A stretch of DNA of 64,000 nucleotides from JAOUEA01 sp041287635 (lineage in GTDB: Bacteria; Actinomycetota; UBA4738; HRBIN12): NCBI GenBank assembly GCA_041287635.1, contig JBGGNG010000057.1, positions 62,001-126,000 of the forward strand. Reading direction: 5' to 3'. Of the stretch, positions 42,337-51,275 are shown one piece after another (positions within the stretch are counted from its first letter, which is position 1; each line of letters begins with the position of its first letter). The notes beneath the pieces were generated by a model, which had not been told where the DNA came from, did no database searches, and saw only the letters and a list, made by a program, of their open reading frames with translations. The translations under genes and the position numbers were made by a program.

Positions 42337-43225
42337 GACCTACGTCGGGGAAGCCGGCCGGCTCGACGCCGTGATCGCCCGGCTCTCCGGCTCCACCCGG
42401 GCCGACGTGCAACGCGCGATCGCCGACGGTCACGTGCTCGTCGACGGAGCGGCGCGCCCGAAGTCCTTCCGGCTCGAGGGCGGCGAGCGACTCCAGGTCG
42501 AGATCCGGCCGAACGAACCGCTCGCGGCGGAGGGCCCGCCGGTGCCGGTCCGCTTCGAAGACGCTCACCTGATGGTGATCGCCAAACCGGAAGGCCTGAT
42601 CACCCACCCCACTGAGCAGCGACGCACCGGCACGCTGGTGAACCGCCTGCTCGGGATGGGCATCCGGCTGTCGGGGAACGGTGGCCCGTTGCGCCCCGGC
42701 ATCGTGCACCGTCTCGACGCCGGCACCTCCTGGTTGATGCTCGTCGCGAAGACCGACGAGGCGCACGAGGCGCTCTCACGCATGATGCGGCGCCACGAGG
42801 TGCAACGCCGCTACCTCGCGCTCGTGCGCGGCCGGGTGGAGCACGAGACGTTCGCCGTCGACGCGCCCCTCGGCCGCCGGGCCGAGCGCATCGTCGTGGA
42901 CCACAGCGAGGGCAGGGCGGCCGAGACGGGGTTCGAGATCCGCGAACGTCTGACCCGCGCGACGCTCCTCGAGGCGACACCGCGCACCGGACGTACCCAC
43001 CAGATCCGCGTGCACCTGCGCGCGATCGGGCACCCGATCCTCGGGGACCGTGCGTACGGGGGCGGCGGGGACGACGCGACCGCCCTCGGCCTGACGCGAC
43101 CATTCCTGCATTCGTGGAGGATCGCGTTCGACCACCCGGTCACAGGGGAGCGCGTCGAGATCGAGGAAGCCTTCCCCGACGACCTCGGCGGCGCCCTGGA
43201 GAGGGCCCGCGACCTGCAACCTTGA
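42326..43225 (+). CDS. RluA-family pseudouridine synthase
   Basis: 299 residues: N-terminal S4-like RNA-binding domain (RLDAVIARLSGSTRADVQRAI, GHVLVDG), then the synthase domain with PEGLITHPT and GIVHRLDAGTSWLMLVAK. Catalytic Asp is 131. The motif normally continues TSG; here Trp136 replaces the glycine, a small oddity. RTHQIRVHLRAIGHPILGD closes the domain. It probably modifies 23S rRNA (RluD-like), as usual for the copy next to lspA. The stop lies inside the -35 of the dnaE1 promoter. Confidence 0.93.
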   Translation: MSAETYVGEAGRLDAVIARLSGSTRADVQRAIADGHVLVDGAARPKSFRLEGGERLQVEIRPNEPLAAEGPPVPVRFEDAHLMVIAKPEGLITHPTEQRRTGTLVNRLLGMGIRLSGNGGPLRPGIVHRLDAGTSWLMLVAKTDEAHEALSRMMRRHEVQRRYLALVRGRVEHETFAVDAPLGRRAERIVVDHSEGRAAETGFEIRERLTRATLLEATPRTGRTHQIRVHLRAIGHPILGDRAYGGGGDDATALGLTRPFLHSWRIAFDHPVTGERVEIEEAFPDDLGGALERARDLQP

Positions 43226-43250
43226 CGACCTCTCGGGCCGGGCGTAGGTT
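43222..43250 (+). promoter_or_regulatory. dnaE1 promoter
   Basis: TTGACG (43222-43227), exactly 17 nt, TAGGTT (43245-43250). Start of transcription would be near 43257, giving a leader of about 85 nt. Confidence 0.65.
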
Positions 43251-43279
43251 GGTCACCCGCTGGAATCACACCGGTGTAG

Positions 43280-43311
43280 TTCTCCACAGCCGCCGGGGAA
43301 GCTGTGGATAT
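43280..43311. promoter_or_regulatory. Two convergent DnaA-box-like sites forming an inverted repeat in the dnaE1 leader
   Basis: TTCTCCACA (43280-43288) and, on the other strand, ATATCCACA (43303-43311) each differ by one base from the DnaA box TTATCCACA. They form an inverted repeat, TCCACAGC (43283-43290) with GCTGTGGA (43301-43308), that could also fold as an RNA hairpin. Confidence 0.45.
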
Positions 43312-43340
43312 CCGCCCCGCAAGGAGCTCGCACACCGCAC

Positions 43341-46300
43341 ATGACCGACCGCAGCGACGGCTTCGTCCACCTTCACGTGCACTCCGAGTACTCCCTGCTC
43401 GACGGCGCCGCTCGCATCGAAGCTCCCGCGTCGAACCCCGGGGCGCCCACGATCTTCACTGAGGCGCAGCGGCTCGGCATGCCCGCGGTCGCCGTCACCG
43501 ACCACGGATCGATGTTCGGCACGCTGCGCTTCTTCGAGGCGGCCAGGGAGGCCGGCGTCAAACCGATCATCGGCGTCGAGGCCTACGTCGCGCCTGGCTC
43601 GCGGTTCGATCGCAACCCCGGCGAGAGCGAGGAGAAGTACTACCACCTCACGCTCCTGGCCCGGAACGAAGCCGGGTACCGCAACCTCCTCAAGCTCGTC
43701 TCCGCGGCCTACCTCGAGGGCTTCTACCACCGCCCACGCATGGACAAGCAGCTCATGGCCGAGCATGCCGAGGGCATCACCTGCCTCTCGGGCTGCCTGT
43801 CGAGCGAGGTGTCCGTGCAGCTCCTGAACGGCCAGCAGGAGCGGGCCCGCCAGACCGCCTCCGAGTACCGCGACATCTTCGGGGCCGACGGCTTCTACAT
43901 CGAGGTGCAGGACCACGGCATCGGCGACCAACGCAAGATCCTGAGGCAGCAGTTCGATCTCGGCCGCGACCTCGGCATCCCGGTCGTGGCGACGAACGAC
44001 CTGCACTACACGCTCAAGGAGGACGCGAAGCCGCACGACGTGCTGCTCTGCATCCAGCAGCAGAAGGTGCAGACCGACCTGAAGCGGCTGCGCTTCGACG
44101 CGGACGAGTTCTACCTGAAGAGCGCCGAGGAGATGCGCCACGTGTTCGCCGAGGCGCCCGAGGCCTGCGACAACACCCTCACGATCGCCGAGAGCGTCGA
44201 GCTCGACCTCGTCTACGGCGATCGCGCACCCGCCGACCAGCGTTACCACCTGCCGCGGTTCGAGACGCCCGGGGGCCTCGACCGAGACACCTACCTGCGC
44301 CAGCTCGTCGACGACGGCGCCGTGGCCCGCTACGGCGAGATCACGCCCGAGATCCGCAAGAGGATCAACCACGAGCTCGGCGTGATCACCAGCATGGGCT
44401 TCGGAGGCTACTTCCTGATCGTGTGGGACCTGATCAGGCACGCCCGCGACCAGGGCATCCGTGTGGGCCCGGGACGCGGATCGGCGGCTGGGTCGGTCGT
44501 CAGCTACGCGTTGCGCATCACCGACCTCGATCCGCTGCGCTACGGGCTGTTGTTCGAGCGGTTCCTGAACCCCGAACGCATCCAGATGCCCGACATCGAC
44601 ATGGACTTCGACGAGCGTCGCCGCGACGAGGTGATCCGCTACGCGACCGAGAAGTACGGTGTCGACCACGTCGCGCAGATCGTCACGTTCCAGACGATCA
44701 AGGGGAAGCAGGGCATCCGCGACGCCGCGCGCGTGCTCGGGTTCCCGCCGGTGGTGGGCGATCGGCTCTGCAAGATGTATCCGCCCGCGGTGATGGGCCG
44801 TGACTACCCGATCGAGGACGCGCTCAAGCTCTCGCCCGACCTGGCGAACGCGTACGAGCGCGAGCCGGAGGCCAAGGAGATCGTCGAGACGGCACGGGCC
44901 CTCGAGGGGCTGCGCCGCGAGGACTCCGTGCACGCGGCCGGCGTCGTGATCGGCGACGCGCCGCTCGTGAACTACCTGCCGCTGAAGCTCTCGAAGGACT
45001 CACGAGACGATTCCAAGAAGGTCGTGACCCAGTTCGATATGAACGGGGTCGAGGCGCTCGGCTTGCTGAAGATGGACTTCCTCGGCCTGCGGAACCTTTC
45101 GGTGATCGAGGACACCCTGCGACACCTGCGCGCCCGCGGGGTCGAGCTCGACATCGACCACGTCGCGCTCGACGACCCCGGGACCTACGCGATGCTGCAG
45201 CGCGCGGAGACCACGGGCGTGTTCCAGATGGAATCGGCGGGCATGCGCAACCTGATCAAGGTCCTCAAGCCCGACCGTTTCGAGGACCTGATGGCGCTCG
45301 TGGCCCTCTACCGTCCCGGGCCGCTGAACAACGGCCTGCACACCGAGTACGCCGAGCGCAAGCACGGCCGGCGCCAGGTCACCTATCCGCACGACGACCT
45401 CGAACCGATCCTGCGTGACACGTACGGCGTGATGATCTACCAGGAACAGGTGATGCAGGTGGCGGTGGCGCTCGCCGGCTTCTCGATGGGCGAGGCGGAC
45501 ACCCTGCGCAAGGCGATGGGCAAGAAGAAGCTCGACGTGCTCATGCCCTTCAAAGAGAAGTTCATCGCCGGGGCCGTCGACAAGGGCTATCCGCGCACGC
45601 TCGCGGACGACATGTTCGACATGATCGTGCCGTTCGCCGACTACGGCTTCAACGCCTCGCACGCCTGCGCATACGGCTACGTGGCCTACCAGACGGCATA
45701 CCTGATGGCCCACCACCCGGTCGAGTACATGGCGGCGATCCTGACCTCGGTCAAGGACGACAAGGATCGCAAGCCCTACTACCTCTACGCCTGCCGCGGC
45801 ATGGACATCGAGGTCCTGCCCCCCGACGTGAACGAGTCCGAGACCGACTTCGCCCCGGCGCCCGGCGGCGTGCCCGCGATCCGTTACGGGCTGTCCGCGG
45901 TGCGCAACGTCGGGGAGGGAGCCGTCACGAAGATCATCGAGGCGCGCCGCGCCGACGGAGCCTTCACGTCGTTCTCGGACTTCTGCAGGAAGGTCGACCC
46001 GGGGGTGCTGACGAAGCGTGTGTTCGAATCGCTCGCGCAGGCGGGCGCGTTCGGCTCGCTCGGCTACACGCGCCAGGGCCTCCTGCAGGCTCAGGACAAG
46101 GTCTCGGGGCCGATCCTCGCCGAGCGCAAGGCCGAGGAGGCCGGCCAGTTCTCGCTCTTCGGCGCGGGCGACGACACATCGGCGGCGGGAGCGATCGACG
46201 AATCCGTGCTCGAGGCTGAGGAGTTCGACAAGCGTACGCTCCTTCGGCTCGAGAAGGAGATGCTCGGACAGTTCGTCACCGACCACCCCCTGCTCGAGGT

Positions 46301-46925
46301 CCGCGACGTGCTCTCGTCGAAGTGCTCGCACGAGATCGCTGACCTCGAGGCACTCGGCGACGGCGACCTCGTCACGATCGGCGGCATCATCGGGGCCGTC
46401 GCCCGCAAGTACACCAAGCGCGGAGAGCCGTACGCCCAGTTCCGCCTCGAGGGCCTGGCGGGCGGCGTCAACGTGGTGGCGTTCCCGAACGTGTACGAGG
46501 CGGTGCCCGGCATGATCGAGACCGATCGCATCGTGCTCGCGGTGGGCCGAATCGATCTGCGCGGGCGTGAGTTGCAGATCCGGGCGACCGAGGTCCGTGA
46601 ACCCGACCTGGGCGGCGCGTCGTCGATCGCCGCGGTGCCCGATGCGGTCGTCGTCGACCTGCCCGCCGCGGCCTGCACTCCTTCGGTCCTCGCCAAGCTC
46701 AAGGATCTCTTCGAGGCCCATCCCGGCGGGGCCCCCGTCCGGGTGCGGTTCCTGTCCTCGGGTGGTGTGACCCCGTTGGAGCTCGGCACGTACCGGGTGC
46801 ACCCGGGTGGCCCTCTCCTGGGTGAGCTCCGGTCGCTGCTCGGCGGCGACGCCGCGCGGGTCGAGCGCGATCCGGCGGCCGACCCCGAAGGCAGCTCGGC
46901 CCCCCGCTCGTCCAGTCTCGTCTAG
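43341..46925 (+). CDS. dnaE: DNA polymerase III alpha subunit (replicative DnaE1)
   Basis: 1194 residues. PHP domain (FVHLHVHSEYSLLDGAARI, AVTDHGSMFGTLRFFE), palm with PDIDMDFDERRRDEVI carrying catalytic aspartates, ALVALYRPGPLNNG, fingers with MIYQEQVMQVA, helix-hairpin-helix and the OB-fold near 1000 (GDLVTIGGIIGAVARKYTKRG). EAGQFSLFG (near 936) is a good beta-clamp binding motif, QFSLF. It synthesises DNA at the replication fork. It has its own promoter and ends by sharing bases with the convergent LON-domain gene (both stops at 46922-46925). Confidence 0.97.
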   Translation: MTDRSDGFVHLHVHSEYSLLDGAARIEAPASNPGAPTIFTEAQRLGMPAVAVTDHGSMFGTLRFFEAAREAGVKPIIGVEAYVAPGSRFDRNPGESEEKYYHLTLLARNEAGYRNLLKLVSAAYLEGFYHRPRMDKQLMAEHAEGITCLSGCLSSEVSVQLLNGQQERARQTASEYRDIFGADGFYIEVQDHGIGDQRKILRQQFDLGRDLGIPVVATNDLHYTLKEDAKPHDVLLCIQQQKVQTDLKRLRFDADEFYLKSAEEMRHVFAEAPEACDNTLTIAESVELDLVYGDRAPADQRYHLPRFETPGGLDRDTYLRQLVDDGAVARYGEITPEIRKRINHELGVITSMGFGGYFLIVWDLIRHARDQGIRVGPGRGSAAGSVVSYALRITDLDPLRYGLLFERFLNPERIQMPDIDMDFDERRRDEVIRYATEKYGVDHVAQIVTFQTIKGKQGIRDAARVLGFPPVVGDRLCKMYPPAVMGRDYPIEDALKLSPDLANAYEREPEAKEIVETARALEGLRREDSVHAAGVVIGDAPLVNYLPLKLSKDSRDDSKKVVTQFDMNGVEALGLLKMDFLGLRNLSVIEDTLRHLRARGVELDIDHVALDDPGTYAMLQRAETTGVFQMESAGMRNLIKVLKPDRFEDLMALVALYRPGPLNNGLHTEYAERKHGRRQVTYPHDDLEPILRDTYGVMIYQEQVMQVAVALAGFSMGEADTLRKAMGKKKLDVLMPFKEKFIAGAVDKGYPRTLADDMFDMIVPFADYGFNASHACAYGYVAYQTAYLMAHHPVEYMAAILTSVKDDKDRKPYYLYACRGMDIEVLPPDVNESETDFAPAPGGVPAIRYGLSAVRNVGEGAVTKIIEARRADGAFTSFSDFCRKVDPGVLTKRVFESLAQAGAFGSLGYTRQGLLQAQDKVSGPILAERKAEEAGQFSLFGAGDDTSAAGAIDESVLEAEEFDKRTLLRLEKEMLGQFVTDHPLLEVRDVLSSKCSHEIADLEALGDGDLVTIGGIIGAVARKYTKRGEPYAQFRLEGLAGGVNVVAFPNVYEAVPGMIETDRIVLAVGRIDLRGRELQIRATEVREPDLGGASSIAAVPDAVVVDLPAAACTPSVLAKLKDLFEAHPGGAPVRVRFLSSGGVTPLELGTYRVHPGGPLLGELRSLLGGDAARVERDPAADPEGSSAPRSSSLV

Positions 46926-47545
46926 TTGGGGCTCACGTCGAGGCCGGCGCCGCCCACCCCGGCGCCGAGCGCTCGCACCAAGGCCGTCTCGTGCCGGAAG
47001 ATGCCGCGCACCGCGGCGAGCCGGGCACCCGCGCCGGCCAGCTCCAGCAGCGCCTGATGCGTCGGCACGAGGGCGGGGGTTGCCGCGGCGAGCACGTAGC
47101 TCGCGGCCACGGGGTCGTGAGGGGCCGAGGCGACCTGCCCGGCGGGTTCACCCGTGACGGACAGGTACCCCGAGAGGGCGTCGGCGGCGGCCTCGACGTC
47201 GTCGGTGCCGGCGCCCCCCTCGTCGGGGAAGAGCTCGATCTGCCAGATCGGGTACGGGTCCTCACGATCCGGCGCGATCAGCGCGACGCGGTCCCGGCCG
47301 ACGATGCGCAGGCGGTGCGAACCGTCCTCGTCGCGATCGTGGACCTCGATCGCGACCGTGACACCGACACGGTAGGGCTCGTAGGAACCGCCCACCTCCT
47401 GTCCGTGACGGATCGCGACTACGGCGAACGTGCCGGCAGGGAGCACGTCGTCCATCAGGGCCCGGTAACGGGGCTCGAAGACCCGCAGCCCCATCGCCTG
47501 ACCGGGGAACAACACGGTGTGCAGCGCGAAGACGGGCATCTCCAT
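46922..47545 (-). CDS. LON substrate-binding domain protein
   Basis: 207 residues from the ATG at 47545 (a second ATG at 47539 is equally possible). MPVFALHTVLFPGQAMGLRVFEPRYRALMDD is the start of the N-terminal domain of Lon proteases, but no ATPase or protease part follows, so this is one of the stand-alone LON-domain proteins whose role is unclear. Its stop overlaps that of dnaE1. It is divergent from the HisA-like gene with a 40-nt gap holding both promoters. Confidence 0.88.
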   Translation of the reverse strand: MEMPVFALHTVLFPGQAMGLRVFEPRYRALMDDVLPAGTFAVVAIRHGQEVGGSYEPYRVGVTVAIEVHDRDEDGSHRLRIVGRDRVALIAPDREDPYPIWQIELFPDEGGAGTDDVEAAADALSGYLSVTGEPAGQVASAPHDPVAASYVLAAATPALVPTHQALLELAGAGARLAAVRGIFRHETALVRALGAGVGGAGLDVSPN

Positions 47546-47572
47546 GCACCCATGATGCCAGCGCACGGCCGA

Positions 47573-47578
47573 TAGGGT
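47573..47578 (+). promoter_or_regulatory. -10 element for the HisA-like gene, leaderless spacing
   Basis: TAGGGT followed by 7 nt and the ATG at 47586, no ribosome site. Confidence 0.45.
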
Positions 47579-47585
47579 TCCCACG

Positions 47586-48299
47586 ATGGGTTTCGAGGTG
47601 ATCCCCGCGATCGACGTCTCCGGCGGACGGCTCGCGTCCTACTCGCCCGCGGGACCCGTCCCCGAGAGCGCGTTCGACGGCGACCCGCTCGCCGCAGCCG
47701 GTGAATACGCCGCAGCGGGAGCGCGATGGGTGCACGTCGTCGACCTGGACCTCGCGTTCGACGGCTTCGCGCGCAACCTCGACGTCGTGCGCGCGATCGT
47801 GCCGCTCGGTGTACGCGTGCAGGCGAGCGGGGGCATCCGCACGATCGCCGACGCGCAGGCGGCGCTCGACGCAGGCGCCTCTCGCGTCGTGCTCGGATCG
47901 GGCGCGCTCGCAGAGGAAGCCGGCGCCCTCGATGCGATCGAGCGCTTCAGCGGCCGGATCATCGTCGGTATCGAGGTGGAGGGCGGCCGCATCCGATCAC
48001 GGGGAGCCGACGGCGTGGATCTCCCGCTCGTCGAAACCCTGGGCTGGCTGGTGGCCGGGGGCGCGCCGGCGTTCCTGGTGACCGCGGTCGCTCGGGTCGG
48101 AAGCCTCATGGGTCCCGACGTCGCGGTGGTCAAGAGGGTCATCCGGGCGGGCCGTCCGGTGATCGCCGCGGGGGGCATCTCCAGCATCGAGGACCTCAAG
48201 GGCCTCCGCGCGTCGGGGGCCTCCGGCGCCGTCGTGGGCCGCGCCGCCCTCGAGGGTGGGCTCGATCTCGAGGGAGCCCTGAGCCTCGGGCTCGGGTGA
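47586..48299 (+). CDS. Divergent HisA/PriA-fold protein lacking catalytic aspartates
   Basis: 237 residues aligning along its whole length with HisA and the bifunctional PriA (HisA/TrpF): VIPAIDVSGGR with Asp10 kept, HVVDLDLAF, ASGGIRTIADAQAAL, VVLGSGAL, VIAAGGISSIEDLKGL. Two positions needed for isomerase chemistry differ: the Asp of the GLDV strand is Glu130 (VGIEVEGG), and the Asp of the TD-x3-DGT loop is Val171 (TAVARVGSL). The GGRVVRL-type substrate loop also differs. It precedes trpC, where trpF is expected, so it could be a specialised TrpF, an altered PriA, or an enzyme with another substrate. Family sure, function not. Confidence 0.75.
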   Translation: MGFEVIPAIDVSGGRLASYSPAGPVPESAFDGDPLAAAGEYAAAGARWVHVVDLDLAFDGFARNLDVVRAIVPLGVRVQASGGIRTIADAQAALDAGASRVVLGSGALAEEAGALDAIERFSGRIIVGIEVEGGRIRSRGADGVDLPLVETLGWLVAGGAPAFLVTAVARVGSLMGPDVAVVKRVIRAGRPVIAAGGISSIEDLKGLRASGASGAVVGRAALEGGLDLEGALSLGLG

Positions 48300-48322
48300 G
48301 CGGGGTACGGCAGACCTGTCGG

Positions 48323-48328
48323 TAGACT
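48323..48328 (+). promoter_or_regulatory. -10 element for trpC
   Basis: TAGACT, 10 nt before the ATG at 48339 with no ribosome site, in the 39-nt gap after the HisA-like gene. No leader peptide with tandem Trp codons is seen. Confidence 0.45.
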
Positions 48329-48338
48329 CGCGGGCTCG

Positions 48339-49148
48339 ATGGGATTCCTCACCGACTTCGTCTCCGGGGTTCGACGCGACCTCCGCGACCGCCCCCTCGA
48401 CGAGGGGGCCCTCCTGTCCCGCGCGCAGGCTCGGCCCCCGGCCCGCGGGTTCGTCGCCGCGCTGCGCGAGCGGACGCCGGCCTTGATCGCCGAGATCAAG
48501 CGCGCCTCACCGAGCGCCGGCTCGATCGCCGACGGAGCCGATCCGATCTCCCAGGCGATCGCCTACGCCGACGCAGGCGCCGCGGCGATCTCGGTGCTGA
48601 CCGAGCCACGCCACTTCCATGGGTCGCTCTCCGACCTCGAGGCCGCGCGGGTGAGCGTGCAGGTGCCGTTGCTGCGCAAGGACTTCTTGGTTCATCCGGC
48701 GCAGGTGATCGAAGCGCGCGCGCACGGCGCCGACGCCGTGCTGCTGATCACGGCGGCGCTCACCGACGACGAGCTTGCGGCGATGCTCGCGATGGCCGGA
48801 GATCTCGGCATGGGTGCCCTCGTCGAGACCCACACCGCCGATGAGCTCGATCGCGCGATCGCGTGCGGCGCCGAGGTGATCGGAGTCAACGCTCGCGAGC
48901 TCGAGTCCCTCGAGGTCGACGTCGCGGGTGCGCTCGAGCTCATGCGACGCGTCCCCGGCGAGCGGGTGGCCGTCTTCGAGTCGGGCCTGAGGACACGAGC
49001 CGACGTCGACGCCGCCGTCGACGCCGGGGCGTCTGCCATCCTGGTGGGCGAGGCCCTGATGCGCGCCGCCGATCCGCGCGCCGCTGTGCGCGAACTCATC
49101 GGTGGTTCCGCCCACGACCCGAACGACGAGGAGACCAGCCCGGCATGA
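48339..49148 (+). CDS. trpC: Indole-3-glycerol phosphate synthase
   Basis: 269 residues, beta-alpha barrel. LIAEIKRASPSAGSI (catalytic Lys and phosphate loop), ISVLTEPRHFHGSLSDL, PLLRKDFLVHPAQV (second Lys), IGVNARELESLEVD and FESGLRTRADV follow the standard order. It closes the indole ring from CdRP. The usual NNRDL is NARELES here, a mild change. It overlaps trpB by 4 nt (ATGA). No trpE, trpG or trpD lies within the window. Confidence 0.94.
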   Translation: MGFLTDFVSGVRRDLRDRPLDEGALLSRAQARPPARGFVAALRERTPALIAEIKRASPSAGSIADGADPISQAIAYADAGAAAISVLTEPRHFHGSLSDLEAARVSVQVPLLRKDFLVHPAQVIEARAHGADAVLLITAALTDDELAAMLAMAGDLGMGALVETHTADELDRAIACGAEVIGVNARELESLEVDVAGALELMRRVPGERVAVFESGLRTRADVDAAVDAGASAILVGEALMRAADPRAAVRELIGGSAHDPNDEETSPA

Positions 49149-50356
49149 GTCCCGACACCGCCACGCCACCCCTGCCGACCGTGCCCGACGAGCGCGGACG
49201 CTTCGGGGACTACGGGGGCCGGTACGTGCCCGAGGTGCTGATCCCCGCGCTCGACGAGCTCGCGGACGCCTGGGCGCGTCTGCGCGACGATCCCGGGTTC
49301 CGCGGCGAGCTCGGCGCGCTGAGCCGCGACTTCGTCGGACGTCCGACGCCGATCACCCACGCTGCCCGCCTCTCCGCCGAGCTCGGGTACGAGGTCTGGT
49401 TGAAGCGCGAGGACCTCGCCCACACGGGAGCCCACAAGATCAACAACGCGCTCGGTCAGGCGCTGCTCGCCAAGCGACTCGGGAAGCGGCGCATCATCGC
49501 CGAGACCGGCGCCGGACAGCACGGGGTGGCCGCCGCCACGGCGTGCGCGCTGCTCGGGCTCCCGTGTGTCGTCTACATGGGCGAGGAGGACACGCATCGC
49601 CAGGCGCCGAACGTCGCGCGCATGAAGCTGCTCGGCGCCGAGGTCGTGCCCGTCACCGCCGGCACCAAGACGCTGAAGGAAGCCGTGAACGAAGCGCTGC
49701 GCGACTGGGCGGCCACGGTCACCGATACCCACTACATCATCGGGTCGGTGGTGGGGCCCCACCCGTTCCCGCAGCTCGTTCGCGACCTGCAGCGGGTGAT
49801 CGGCGACGAGGCCCGAGCCCAGTACGCCGAGCGACTGGGCGGCGATCCCGAGGTCGTCGTGGCGTGCGTGGGCGGAGTGTCCAACGCGATCGGCATGTTC
49901 ACGGCGTTCGTCGGCACCCCCGGCGTGCGCCTGATCGGGGTGGAGGCGGGCGGCCGCGGTATGAACCTGGGGGAGCACTGCTCCTCGATCACCCAGGGGC
50001 AGCCGGGTGTGCTGCACGGCGCGATGATGTACCTGCTGCAGGACGCCGAGGGGCAGATCATCGAGACCCACTCGATCTCGGCCGGCCTCGACTACCCGGG
50101 CGTGGGGCCCGAGCACGCGTGGCTGCACGACGAGGGGCTCGCGGAGTACGTGAGCGCCTCCGACGAGGACGCGCTCACCGGCTTCCAGGCGCTCGCGCGC
50201 ACAGAGGGCATCCTGCCGGCGTTGGAGCCCGCCCACGTGATCGGCTGGCTGCTGCACCGCCCCCTGCCCGAGGGCGCCCGGGTCCTCGTCTGCCTCTCGG
50301 GCCGGGGCGACAAGGACCTCGACACCGTGCTCGCGGCGCTGGAGTCTCGGGCCTGA
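49145..50356 (+). CDS. trpB: Tryptophan synthase beta subunit
   Basis: 403 residues. GRFGDYGGRYVPEVLIPAL at the N terminus, the PLP lysine at 98 (AHTGAHKINN), AETGAGQHGVA, GGVSNAIGMF (cofactor phosphate) and GEHCSSITQGQPGVLHGA are conserved. This is the ordinary trpB1 type that pairs with TrpA, whose ATG overlaps the trpB stop. Confidence 0.97.
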   Translation: MSPDTATPPLPTVPDERGRFGDYGGRYVPEVLIPALDELADAWARLRDDPGFRGELGALSRDFVGRPTPITHAARLSAELGYEVWLKREDLAHTGAHKINNALGQALLAKRLGKRRIIAETGAGQHGVAAATACALLGLPCVVYMGEEDTHRQAPNVARMKLLGAEVVPVTAGTKTLKEAVNEALRDWAATVTDTHYIIGSVVGPHPFPQLVRDLQRVIGDEARAQYAERLGGDPEVVVACVGGVSNAIGMFTAFVGTPGVRLIGVEAGGRGMNLGEHCSSITQGQPGVLHGAMMYLLQDAEGQIIETHSISAGLDYPGVGPEHAWLHDEGLAEYVSASDEDALTGFQALARTEGILPALEPAHVIGWLLHRPLPEGARVLVCLSGRGDKDLDTVLAALESRA

Positions 50357-51129
50357 TGGGCGCCCTGGAGGCCGCGCTCCGGGCGCGTCGCGACCTCGGT
50401 GGACGTTCGTTCGTCCCCTACCTGACCGGCGGCTTCCCGGGGGTCGATCCGGCCCTGCTGCGGGCCGTGGCCAACGCCGGCGCCGACGCGATCGAGGTGG
50501 GGGTGCCGCACTCCGACCCGGTGATGGACGGGGGAGTGATCCAGGAGGCGTCCTCAGCCGCGCTCGCCGCCGGCACCCGTCCGTCCGACGTGCTCGCGAC
50601 GATCCGCGACGCCGCGCTCGACATCCCCGTCGCCGTGATGACCTACGTGAATCCCGTGCTCCGTCGCGGGGTCGGGGCGTTCCTGGACGAGGCGCACGAC
50701 GCGGGCGTCTCAGGCATCATCGTGCCGGATCTGCCGGTCGACGAGGCCGAGACCTTCGACGCGGCCTGTGCGGCCAAGGGCATCGACGCCGTCCTGCTGG
50801 CGGCCCCGGGGGCCAAGCCTGCGCGGCTGGCCGACATCGGAGCCAGGTCGCGTGGGTTCGTCTACTGCGTGGCGACGTACGGCGTCACCGGAGCACGAGA
50901 TGCGCTGGGCGGCAGTGCTCAGGAGCTGGTCTCCGCCCTCCGTCCCCTCACCGACCTGCCCCTCCTGGTGGGGGTCGGGATCGGCACACCCGATCAGGCT
51001 CACCAGGCCGGCGAGTTCGCCGACGGCGTTATCGTCGGCAGCGCCCTGATGGCCCGACTGGTGCAGGGCGACCGACGCGGCATGCTCGGCCTGGCGCGAT
51101 CGTTCCGCGAGGCCCTCCCACCGGCGTGA
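50356..51129 (+). CDS. trpA: Tryptophan synthase alpha subunit
   Basis: 257 residues. FVPYLTGGFPGVDP opens the barrel; catalytic Glu47 (AIEVGVPHSDP) and Asp58 (VMDGGVIQ) are present, though most homologues have PFSDPLADGP where this reads PHSDPVMDGG. YCVATYGVTGAR and VGVGIGTPDQA bind the substrate phosphate. It cleaves indole glycerol phosphate and passes indole to TrpB. Last gene of the trp set. Confidence 0.95.
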   Translation: MGALEAALRARRDLGGRSFVPYLTGGFPGVDPALLRAVANAGADAIEVGVPHSDPVMDGGVIQEASSAALAAGTRPSDVLATIRDAALDIPVAVMTYVNPVLRRGVGAFLDEAHDAGVSGIIVPDLPVDEAETFDAACAAKGIDAVLLAAPGAKPARLADIGARSRGFVYCVATYGVTGARDALGGSAQELVSALRPLTDLPLLVGVGIGTPDQAHQAGEFADGVIVGSALMARLVQGDRRGMLGLARSFREALPPA

Positions 51130-51131
51130 TC

Positions 51132-51170
51132 GGTCCCCCGGGCAGAGGTGGCGGGCATCCCGATGGGACC
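51132..51170 (+). terminator. Possible hairpin behind trpA
   Basis: GGTCCC (51132-51137) pairs with GGGACC (51165-51170), with an inner CGGG-N3-CCCG hairpin. It begins 3 nt after the trpA stop. No T run. Confidence 0.35.
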
Positions 51171-51275
51171 CGTCGAACGTATGCACGTGCAGGCCGATCC
51201 GACGGAGCGATTGGCTTGAAGGTGCGGGATGTGATACCAACACGCGTCCCGAAGCACTCAAGGGAAGGGGGCCCG

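Noticed and set aside
47586..48299. Straight annotation as hisA or priA
   Set aside because: Two catalytic aspartates and the substrate loop differ, so family membership is kept but the enzyme name is not given.
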